Source: Warburgia ugandensis (Eukaryota; Streptophyta; Magnoliopsida; Canellales; Canellaceae). Taken from it: a stretch of DNA of 64,000 nt. The translations under genes were made by a program, and so were the position numbers. This document shows positions 12,901-24,900 of this stretch, piece after piece. Position 1 is the stretch's first letter. Each line of letters begins with the position of its first letter. Under the pieces are notes generated by a model. It was not told where the DNA came from. It ran no database searches and saw nothing but the letters and a program-made list of their open reading frames with translations. The stretch lies in NCBI GenBank assembly GCA_035236585.1, contig CP141127.1, positions 70,599,495 to 70,663,494 on the forward strand, given 5' to 3'.

Positions 12901-15900
12901 TTAGGAATAATGAACGATCTATATGCAAGGATTGTAAGGTGATACCTGGTGAGAGTTTAACCTCACAACATAGGTTAATGGTTATGGATATCCATATTAA
13001 AAATGGAGTAAAAGAATTGAACTTAATACACATCCAAAAACTAAGTGGTGGAACTTAAAAGGAGAGAAAATAACCTCGTTCAAAAATAAGTTGATGGTAT
13101 AAGGAAATTGGAAATATGAAACAGAAGTAAATACCATGTGGACTAATATGGCTAAGTCCATTAAGAAAGTGGCAAAAGATGTCTTAGTAGTATCTAAAGG
13201 TAAAAGGCTATTAGCAAAGGAAACATGGTGGTGGAGTGAAACAGTGCAAAAAGTTATTAAAGAAAAACGGATGCATTTTAAAGCTTAGCAGAAGATTAGA
13301 AATAATGAAAACTATGAACAATATAAGAATGCTAAAAACGCTGCTAAGAGAATAGTGAGGCTGAACTTAAAGCATATGATGAGCACTATAATAAATTAAG
13401 AACAAGAGAAGGTAAGAAAGATGTGTATAAACTTGCACAAGTAAGAGAACAGAAGGGTAAGGACTTATATCGTATTAGGTGTATTAGAAGCGATGATCAA
13501 AGGGTATTAGTCAAAAAAGATGAGATCAAACAAAGGTGGGAAACATACTTTCAAAAATTATTAAATGACAATGACTCTGAGAATATAGGGATTGAAAATA
13601 ATATAAATCTAAATAACATTAGATATTATAGATATGCATGTAGGATTAGAACACCTGAAGTAAAAGAGGCCTTGAAAAAGATGAAATCAAGAAAGGCCAT
13701 GGGGCCTGATGGTGTACCAATAGAGGTTTGGAAGCATATGGGAGATATTGAGGTAGTTTGGTTGACCATGTTGTTTAACAAGATTATAAAATCAAAGAAA
13801 ATGCCTAATGAGTAGAGGAAAAGCTCTATTGTACCAATCTATAAGAATAAAGGTGACATTCAGAGCTGCACTAATTATCGAGGGATCAAACTTATGAGCC
13901 ACACCATGAAACTTTTTGAAAGAGTGATTGAGAAGAGGCTACAACATGAAACAAGTGTATCAGAGAATCAGTTTGGTTTCATACCTGGGAAGTCTACCAT
14001 GGAAGCTATTTTCTTGCTAAGACAATTAATAGAGAAATATAAGGAGAGGAGGAAAGACCTAGATATGGTCTTTATTGATTTAGAGAAAGTTTATGATAGA
14101 GTCCCTAAAGAGTTAATATGAAGGGTGTTGTGTGGTAAGGGGGTTTCTTAAGGGTATATAGACATAATTAAATATATGTATGAGGGAGCAGTAACAAATG
14201 TTAAGACCACTAGTGGTGTGACTAGTGATTTTTCTATCACTGTAGGATTGCACCAAGGATCGGCATTGAGTCCATACCTCTTCACATTAGTTATGGACGA
14301 GTTAACAAAACATTTGCATGAGGAGATCCCCCAGTACATGCTATTTGCATATGATATAGTCTTACTTGATGAGACAAAAGAGAGTGTAAACATAAAGCTA
14401 GAGTTATGGAGAGAAGCATTAGAATTTGAAGGATTTAAAATTAACCGAACTAAAACAGAATATATGGAATGTAATTTTAGCAAGGAGAGTAGGAGTGGAA
14501 CACCAGTCAAGATTGATAACCAAGAAGTTCCCGTGAAAGACCTCTTTCGGTACTTAGGATCCTTGATCCATGAGAGTGGAGAGATTGAGAGGGAGGTTAC
14601 CCAGAGAATCCAAGCAGGTTGGAACAAATGGAGATGTGCATATGGAGTTTTATGTGATCGGCGGTTCCACTCAAACTAAAAAGAAAATTCTATAGGATGG
14701 CTATAAGGCCGGCCATGCTCTATGGATCAGAGTGTTGGCCAATTAAGGAACATGATACTCATAGGATGAGCGTCGCAGAAATGAGGATGTAGAGATGGAT
14801 GAGTGGTAAGACAAGAAAGGACAAAATGAAAAATGAAAATATTAGAGGAAATTTAGGGGTAGCACCAATAGGTAATAAGATGAGGGAGATTAGACTTAGA
14901 TGGTTTGGACATGTCCAAAGGAGACCAACAACGGCACCAATTCGAAGGAGAAGGCCCAAAAGAGCATGGACAGAAGTGGTGAGGAAAGATTAAAAACTTT
15001 AGGACTAAATGAAACCATGGTATTTAATAGAGTGCAAATGGAGGAAAAAGATTCATGTGGCCGACCCCTAATTGGGATGCTTTTGAAGGATCACTGTTTC
15101 CTAGCAGAAAAATACAAACTTGGTAAACTGTCAGCCAAAATGGATATGAAATAACCATAACAGGCTCAGTTTAGGTCCAGGCCCAAGCCCGACCTAGCTC
15201 CATGCCCACCTAGGCCCTTTGACCAAACCAATTCCAAGATAGGCCAGGACCAAGTCAAATCAGTTTCAATACTACATTTGGCAGTTATGGGGGTGGGACA
15301 TCACCCCTAGGTTTAAAATTTTTGATTTGTTTCCTTAGTTATTAGGATTTTTTTATTATGTAATCCACTTGATTTGTTATGTAATCTCTCCAAATAAGAT
15401 TCCATTAAATAAGAAGATAATTTGTTTCTTTTCCTTCTTATATCTTTGTAATCTTCAAGATTTGGAATCTCCCAAATTCTTGGAAGATCTTCCTCTCTTG
15501 AAAGAAAATAAACCCTCTATATATACCTGGGGTATGCCACCCAAGGAGAGAAACTATAGTTTCTTTGCTATTCTTGTATTGAATCAAGAAGACCTCTAAA
15601 GATGGAGGGCTTGGGGAGATACTAACTTCCCTTAGTCTTTGTTTCTGACGTTGCTCCATAGAGACAAACTTGTGCCAATATAAAGGTGGAGATCCTGTCT
15701 CTTGGCATAGTGGGTAAGAAGTTTCTTATTCCTCACTTGAGTTGTTCAACCCCACCTTTGCTGCCCTTTAAGTGAACCAGCCTTTTCTATTACTTAGATC
15801 AAAGCATCCTACCTTTTCCTCTATTTTGCCATTTTGTATACAGCCCTAGCTGTAAGTACTGGCTGCTCACTGTATGTAAACAGTGGAAGGCTTTTTAGAG

Positions 15901-18900
15901 GGAGGGTTATAGGTTTGGTGAGATAGTTTTGATCTAAATTGAAGAGAATTAATTAGGGCTAGATACCTCCTCGATAACGTTCTAGGATTGTTAAAGAGTA
16001 TCTAATTGGGCTGAATATTTCTAATTGTTGTTAAAATTATACCAAGGGCTAATTTTAGATCTCTTCTACATCATTTTTGATATCAGAGCTATGGAAATTA
16101 GCCCCAAGTCTCTAATTGCATTCTAATCAGGTTTTGCATTAGGATTTATTGTTGGCATTCTGATCAGGATTTGCATTAGGATTTATTGTAGTGGGGTACA
16201 ATACACCATCCACACAAGCATGTTAGCATTCTGATCACAATTTGCATTAGGATTTATTGTAGTAGGCACAATACACCATCCACACAACCAATGCACACTT
16301 CTGCACACAATTTGTGCACGTAGAAAACTACACACATGTTACTAATTGTAACCTGGGTTTTCTACGTGTTATAGAACTGTAACAACACTACTCCAATATC
16401 GTTGCAGCACTGTTTCTAGCCTTTCCAAGACTGTTGCATCATTGTTGTTGCGTGTTTTCCTTGCTGTTTTGTACATGTTTAATTCTGCACCATGCATTCA
16501 TCAAACTTTTTTGGTTGCACATCTACCCTTACTTGTGGACAGATTAGCCGTACATTCCCAATAGGACAGGCAGCAATTACCATCCTAAAATGGATCCAGA
16601 TGGGGTCATGTGGATGCTTGAGGGGCTTTCCATTAAATTCAGTCTGGTAGAGGGTCTTTCCACCAAGATTGAGGATTGTATGGCTGGTCAGCAACTCCTT
16701 AATGATAAAATCGCAGCCTCAAACCTATGAGTTGCTGACCCATCAAAGAGCACTGACCCACGCAACAGTGTTGACCCTCCAGGGATCGCTGAAATACTTC
16801 CTCTTCATAGGCAGTTTGGTCAAAATCAATATATTCCCCACCCAAATCCTCCAGATCTCGACCAACAAGCCCTCAAGATCATTAGACATGAGACCCCTAC
16901 ATTTGATGGTAGTCGTGACCCTCAGGCGTTCCTAGATTGGCTTAGGGGAATGGACCTGTTTTTCGACTAGCATGGCCTGTCAGTCAATCATCGAGCCTAA
17001 TTAGCTAAAATGAAATTCATAGGAGACACTGGGATCTTCTAGACTAGGGGTAAGCTTGAATTCGAAAGATAGGGAACCCCCTGTTTCAGACTGGAAAGAA
17101 ATAAATGAGATCCTTCGGCAAAATTATTTGCCTGAATCCTACCATTGAGATCTCTTAGACAAATAGCAATCACTTAAGCAAGGCAACCTTTCAGCAAGAC
17201 AAATATATCTCCACTTTTTCTACCTACTGAGTCAAGTTTAATGTGATTGAATAGCTTGCTCTAACCTAGCCAGGTTTAGAGCAGACCTTAGATCTGACCT
17301 ACAGAGAGAGTTGATACCTCATCTAGTTTTCAGCCTTGAGCAGGCCTTTGAGAGGGTCCAAGCTTTAGAAAGGTACACTAAGACTCCTTTGACCCAGCCT
17401 ACTGAATCCCAAGGATCTTCCTCTCAATATGCTTCTCATGTTCCTCCTATGTCCACTTTTAATGGGCCTAAGCCTAACCCCACAGCAACATTCCTTAGTG
17501 GTTAGGACAAGGGTAGAACCCCTTTGGTTGACAAAACCAATCGATAAACCCCAATCCATTGCTTCAGATGCAGTGGTCTCGGATATGTGGATGCCATGTG
17601 CTCGGCCAACGAGTCCGTTCAAACTCTCTTCCTGGAAGAGTAACCTAGCAAGAACCCAGTGGTTGAGAAAACTGAGGATAGCCTTGAGGTTGTTGACTAT
17701 CATGCTGCTGACCACCTAGTGATAAGGAAAGTACCCCTAGTGACCCACTTGTTGCCTTCTTAGGACAGGCCTCCTTGCTTCTTGTTAGACCTTTTGACTG
17801 GGATAGCTTGTTGGTGGTTAGATGTGCCATCACCCTAAGCACCAGCAACCCTATGGTGATTGGCACAAGACTTCCATATTTCAGACTTTTATTACCTACG
17901 AAGAGAAGTCCTACAAACTCATACTTGATAGCAAAAGTTGCACCAATGTAGTATCTTCCCACAATGTTGGCTGTCCGGGTTGAAACCTAATCCCTATCCT
18001 TCACCATACAATGTAGTGTGGGTTAATTCTATTATCATTCTTGTCACCCAACGTTGTAAGGTCCCCATCAAGGTTTCAACCAATGATGACCAAGTGTGGT
18101 GTGATGTAGTGCCTATGGATGTAGGGAACATTATACTAGGGAGGCCTTGGATGTATGACCCTGATGTGGCCACCTCTGGTAGGGCCAACATTTGGGGTTT
18201 TAATTTTAATGGTAAAAAGATTAGACTTCATCCCTCTTCTCCTAGTGGGATGAAGGTTGCAGTTTCACCTAACACGAATGGTAAGAAAGATCGTAAGGCA
18301 CCACATATTATAAGGGATAGGGAGTTTGAGAGAGAGGTTGTGGAGGATATTATTTTAGTTCTAGTCACTAAGAAGTCCTCCCCAGAGATACTCTGAATTA
18401 ATTCCCAAGGAGGTGGAGCCCCTCCAAGAATTTCAGGATGTGTTCCCTAATGAGCTTCCCCCATACGTCACATCTAGCACCCTGTAGACTTGGTTCCTGA
18501 TGTTACTCCCCCCAACTTACCCGTTTACCAAATGAATCCAACAATCCATGCTGAAATAAAATGGTAGGTAGATGAATTCTTGGCCAACGGGTTCATCCAA
18601 GAGAGTTTTGAGTCCCTGCACCATGCCTACTCTTCTCACACTAAAGAAGGTACTTGGAGGATGTGTGTGGATAGCAAGCAATTAATAAAATCATTGTAGA
18701 GTATAGATGTCCCATCCCCTGCCTAGATGATATGATAGATATGATGGCTGGTGCCATTATATTTTCTTAGATTGATCAGAAAAGAAGCTTCCACCAGATT
18801 AGAATCAAGCCTGGGGATGAATGGAAGACAGCCTTTAAGACCACAGATAGTCTCTACGAGTGGTTAGTCATGCCCTTATGCCCTTCGGTTTGACCAATGC

Positions 18901-21900
18901 ACCCAGTACTTCCATGAGGGTTATGCCTCAAGTGCTACGCCCCTTCATGGGAAAATTCCTAGTTGTGCATTTTGATGACATCTTGATTTATAGCCAGACC
19001 GAGGATGAACACTTGAACCACTTGAGATTGGTTTGCTAAACCTAGACTAAAAAATTGTTTGCCAACTCTAAAGTGTCTTTCTTACATCTCAAGTAATCTT
19101 CTTAGGTTTATCATTTCCTAACAAGGAATGAAGGCATATCCAACTAAGATAAAGGCCATTGTGGACTAGCCTGAACCCAAGAATATCTACGAAGTGTAGA
19201 ATTTTCATGGCCTTGCTACTTTTACCGCTATTTCATTCATGGCTTTAGCTCAATTGTGACCCCTATCAATTATTGTATTAAAAAGGAAAAATTTTAAAAG
19301 GAGCAAGAGCGAGTCCAAGGCATTCGAGGAACTTAAGTCTAAAATGGTGGAAGCTCCCATCATGTGCCTCCCTTATTTCTCTTAAGTTTTTGAGGTTGCA
19401 TGTGATGCCTCTGAAATAGGCATAAGTGGAGTGCTAAGTCAAGAATGGCATCCTATGGCTTATTTTAGTCAAAATCATATGCTAGGAGAAAATACTCCAT
19501 CCATGATAAAGATTTCTATACGGTAGTCCAAGCCTTATGATACCGGAGGCATTACCTCTTACCACAGAAATTCGTCCTATTCTCTGACCATGAGCCCTGA
19601 AATACCTCAATTCACAAAAGCATACGAATTCTAGGCACGCAAAGTGGGTCAAATTCCTACAAGACTACAGCTTCCTAAGACATAAGGCTGGATCGAAAAA
19701 TAAGATTGCTGATATGCTGAGTCTGAAAGTCACTCTCTTACACACCTTAAGTGTGGAAGTAGCTAGGTTTGAGAAGGTTAAGGAGGCCTATCTTGTTGGT
19801 GCTGACCTTAGGGACATTTATAAGGCCCTGAATTCTACCCCACACTAGTCCATAAGTGAGTTTACCATTAAAGACGGTTACCTCTTCAAAGGATGCAGAC
19901 TCGTATTCTCCGACTTCACTGCATGAGTTTCTTATTTGGGAACTCTAAGCAAGCGGAATAGCTAGGCATTTTAGTCACAAGTCTTTTTCTTTGATAGAGG
20001 CTAGATTCTACTAGCCCACCTTATGAAAGGATGTGGCCAAAACACTCAAGCAATATTGCACCTACTAGATGACCAAGCAACGGAAGTAGAATATTGGATT
20101 TTATACTCGGATGCCAATGCCATATGCACCCTGGTAGGATATTAGTATGGATTTCGTGCCTAGGCTCCCTCTTATGGTTAGAAAACACGACTCTGTCTTG
20201 TGGTAGTGGACCGTTTTTCCAAAATGGCCCACTTCATTCCCCTACACCAGACTTCTAATGCCTCAACGAAGGCAAGGATTTTATTTTCAGAGGTGGTCTG
20301 CCTCCATGGTTTGCCCAAAACCATAGTGTCTAACCATCATGTTAAATTCACCAGTTATTTCTAGAAGACATTATGGTATAGCATAGGCATTAGGCTCCAG
20401 TTTTCAACTACTTATCACCCTCAGATGGATGGACAAACTGAAGTAGTTAATTGAAGCCTAGGTAACTTGTTGATGTGCATGGAGAGAGTGCACAATTGGG
20501 ATCAAGTCCTTCCTATAGGTGGTCCGCCTCTATGGTTTGCCCAAAACCATAGTGCCTGACCGTCATGTTAAATTCACCAGTTATTTCTAGAAGACATTAT
20601 GGTATAGGATGGGCATTAGGCTCTAGTTTTCGACTACTTATCACCCTCAGATGGATGGACAAACTGAAGTAGTTAATTGAAGCCTAGGTAACTTGTTGAT
20701 GTGCATGGAGAGAGTGCGCAACTGGGATCAAGTCCTTCCTATAGCCAAGTTTGCTTATAATTGTTCAGTTAATAGGACAACAAGAAAGAATCCATTCGAA
20801 ATAGTTACAGGCTACAAACCTAGGACACTATTTGACCTTGTCCTGGTAGACATTACACAAAGGCCATCTAAGTCTGCATTATAATCTGCACAACACATTC
20901 ATTCACTGGATGTAGATATTAGGAACAAAATTGAAGCAAGTATTTTAAAATATAAAGCCCTTGCATATGCCCATCAAAGAGCCAAGAATTGTAAGATTGG
21001 AGATAATGTAATGGTCGGGATTAGGCCAGAGCATTTTTCTTCAAGTTCAACCAAGAAACTATAGGCTCGAGGTGCCGATCCCTATATGGTCCTTTGAAAA
21101 TTTTGGGAATGCTTATGAACTAAACCTTCCCCATGACCTACAAATTCACCCACCTTTAATGTGAAGGATTTGCTACTAGCCTTGGACCCTACAGCTGCGG
21201 CATCCCATACTGTCCCTCCTTCATCAGTCCCCACACCCTCCCACATATGCATTCCCCTTGGCCTACTAACACCTATCCCTACTACACTCACAGCCAAAGA
21301 CGAGGTCAAAGCTATTATGGATGAGTAACAAATCTCAACTCAACACGGAGGACTTCAAAAATACTTATTGAATTGGAAAGTTAGTCCCCCAGACGACTAT
21401 ACTTAAATGACTAAGACAGAGGTCCAGAAAGTTAATCCAAACATTTTGGAATATTACCCCATGATCACTAAAGGTGGCGTTTCTTCATCAGCTACAATAG
21501 ACAAATGGCAATCTGCATCAAGGCGACAACGGTATGGACTAGTGACATTACTTACACCTTAGTCTCTTTGGTTCGATGATAGCTACGTACTAGTGCTACT
21601 GCTAGATGCTGAGCAACAACTTTTGACCTACCCAAACTCGTGATGAGCTTTTCCTTAGCAAGGAAAGTCATGTGGACATCAGGCTCAGGACAGGCCCAAG
21701 CCCATCAGGTACAATCTAGGCCCAAGCCCGACCTACGTCTAGGCTAGCCTAAGCCCTTTGATTGAGCCAAGTCCAAAATGGGCCAAGACCAAGTCAAATC
21801 AATTTCAAGTCTACATTTGGCAGTTATGGGGCTAGGGTAGTTATTAGGATCTTTATTATTATGTAATCTCTCCAAATAAGATTCCATTAAATAAGGAGAA

Positions 21901-24900
21901 AATTTGTTTCTTTTCTTCGTTATATCTTTGTAATCTTCAAGATTTGAAATCTCTCTTATTCTTGTGAGATCTTTCTTTCTGGAAAGAAAATAAACCCTAT
22001 GCCACCCAAGGAGAGTAGTCTACATTATATAAAATTCTACTTTCTTTGCTATTCTTGTACTGAATCAAAAAGACCTCTGAAATGGAGGGTCCAAGGGGAT
22101 ACTAACTTCCTTCCACTAGTGTTTTATGACATTGCTCCATAGATACGAACTTATTGCTAATCTAAAGGTAGAGATTGTGTCTCTTGGCATAGAGTGGGTG
22201 AGTTTCTTATTCCTTGCTTGAGTTGTTTATCCCTACCTTTGCTACCCTTTGAGTGAACTAACCTTCTATATTACTTTGACCAAACTAACCTACTTTTCCC
22301 TTTGTTTTCCTCTTTAATATGCAGCCACAGCTGTACACACTTGCTACCCACAGTATTTTAATGGTAGAGGGATTTTTAACAAGTGGGTGGTAGGTTTGGC
22401 AAAATATTTTTTACCTAAATTGAAGAGGATTAATTAGGGCTAGATACCTCCTGATTAACGTTCTACGATTCCTCAAGACTATCTAATTGGGCTGAATATT
22501 TCTAATTGCTAGCTAAAATTATACCAAGGGCTAATTCTAGATCTCTCCTGCATCAACATTTGTCAATAATCATGTCTAGAAAGAATCAATACCACATGAA
22601 CTAAAGTTGCAAACCTGAAACTGGTGGTTAGTTATGCAGGAAGAAGGTTTGGGTAGTTACCAGGGTGGTGTGGTAGTTACTATATCCTGTTATTAGAATC
22701 AAGTTAGCAATTAAATTACTATTCCCACTAGGAAAAAAAAAGGTTTAGTTATGAAATCACATATAAAATGCTATCTGAGAGTTTCAAAGGCAAGGAGGAG
22801 AGAAATTATGTGTATCTTGAACCTAATCCTAACAGACAAAAGGAAGGGATTCAGGTCATATCAAATCCTTAGATTCAAGGTCTTGGTATGTGTAAAATCT
22901 TCCATCTACTTTTCTTTTAGGCAGTAACCATAATCTGAAGTGGCATCTGTTAAATGCTTATTTTGTCAATCCCGTACCGGTCAGCATACTGGTTTGGACT
23001 TAAACCAGAATGTACAAGCAGCATGAGCAGTACCTGACCATATTGACTGGTATTTTTAAAAAATAATTAAAATTACCAAAAAAAAAAAAAAGTAGCATAT
23101 TTGGAAAACATCAGCACAAACCAAAAGAACAGGTGAAATTACAGAAAACAACAAATATCAAATAAATAATCAAGAAAACAAGTGTCAATCTCCCCAAAAA
23201 TAGTAGTAACTGAATTGTATTTGTATAATTTTGACTACTTTCAGCATTTCCTAGGCCAATAATCTATGATTTTGTGCTTGTAGGATCATTTTCTTTGCTT
23301 GAATAGGGGATTAGCATTTGCAGACTCCAAATAACTTGAAAATCTCTCCAAAGTTCACCAAATCATGCAAAAACAGACAAATAGTGTCGTTTCTGCATTC
23401 TGCATGTTTAAAATTCCTTTCAGCTATTTCTCTTTAAAAAGAACAAGATCAAGGAACCTACTTCGTCTTCTTTGTTGATAACATTGTACCACTTGCAGAG
23501 GATAGAAATCTTCCCAAACTCTTCAAAACCAACACAATAAATGAAAAAACAGATGGGTCCAGATTGCTTTTGCATACAAAACATTCTGTTTTTAAGTTAT
23601 TTCAAGTAAAAAATGGAGTTTTCTGCAGTATCTGGGTTTGTCTTCTTCTAGCTGCAGCTGAGGGCCTAACAGTGAGAACCCAGGAGAAAGAAGAGGGAAA
23701 TGGGTATTTGGCCAATTAGATATCCTCCAAAAGAGCCATTTTTACCAATATACCACTATATTTAGCCATTAAGACAAAATACTTGGGGGATCACTGTAGT
23801 GAAAAGGAAAAAAACCCTAAGACTATAAAATACTGGATCAAAATGCCAATTCCAGATACTAGCAACTGCTGGGCATTTTCCTCCTCATGTGAGGCTTATT
23901 GTTGGCTTTCCTATCATCTGGCAATGGCTCATGGCTTAGCCCATTTTGGAGTAAGTGGAGGGCATTTATGTCAAAGTCCAAAATCTTCTTAAGAGAGCTT
24001 TTTTCTTTTAAAAAAGAGTATATTGAGTGTAAGTAAATATAGTCTACAACTCTTGGAAAGGATAAGCTTTGGTGAAAAAAGAAAGGGGTTTTCTTGGAGA
24101 AAGAAAAAGAAAGAAAGGAGAGAGCATTTTAATGTTAAGTGGACCCTCTTGAGAAAGAGAAGTTAAATCAAGTTAGTTTGTGTTTGGTAATCCCTTCCAT
24201 CTCTTCTTTGTTTATTCACCATTGGGTGAGATTTCCCCATTCCATGTAAAGATGGCTGTGACTCTTGGATTCTTGTAATCTCTACAAGATAAAATGCATT
24301 ATAAGGTTGATAGAAGGGGTTTTCTTGGAGAAAGAAAATGAAGGAAAGGAGAGAGCATTTTAAGCTTAAGTGGATCCTCTTGGAAAAGATAAGTAAAATC
24401 AAGTTGATTTGTGCTTGGTAATCCTTTCCATCTCTTCTTTGTTTATTCACCATTGGGTGAGATTTCTCCATTGCATGTAAAGAGGGCTTGAACCTTGGGT
24501 TCTTGTAATCTCTACAAGGTAAAATGCATTCTGAAGTTGATAGGATTTGGCTTTCTTGGCCCCATAGATGTAGCCATTTCCTTAACTGTGAATTACATTA
24601 AAATTTGTGGCTTCCATGTTTTTGATGAAATGCTCCTTGGGTAATTTGCTTTGTGAGTGTGCTTGTTTGTTGATTCAATATTATTGAGGGCACATTTTAT
24701 CACTTTGGGTGTATAGAAGTGTGTTATTTGTTGCTCCTTGGCTAGCTCAAAAGAGGGAAAAGGTGTAGACTTTCCCCAATAAAGTAGTATCAGAGCCTTG
24801 GTTGAAAGTTGTCTTTGAGTTTGTCAAGATAAAGAATCACACCACAAGAATGATTAGCTTGAACGGGAGTAATTTGATGATATGGAAAGCCACGATGGAG

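Larger units (their letters stand above)
12240..15110 (+). mobile_element. RTE-type LINE, near full length, inactivated
   Basis: Domain order is apurinic-like endonuclease then reverse transcriptase, with no gag-like ORF. The C-terminal region reads [14 protein letters not shown]. This order and these motifs are typical of plant RTE-clade LINEs. With the 5' repeat block it spans about 3.1 kb. Gypsy A follows within a few tens of bases of the LINE's apparent 3' end, so the precise end and target duplication are unclear. Confidence 0.85.
15148..22555 (+). mobile_element. Gypsy element A, full-length but heavily decayed chromovirus
   Basis: Structure: 5' LTR about 15148-16073, PBS 16078-16089, gag, protease, RT, RNase H, integrase (with a 226-bp duplication), chromodomain-like end, 3' LTR about 21671-22555. 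The LTRs share GGCTCAG...GGCCCAAGCCC, AGTCAAATCARTTTCAA and AATTGGGCTGAATATTTCTAATTG, and end in CTRCATCA. The first few bases of the LTRs differ, so the starts are approximate, and no TSD was found. Gag resembles that of gypsy B, so the two belong to one lineage. Confidence 0.85.
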
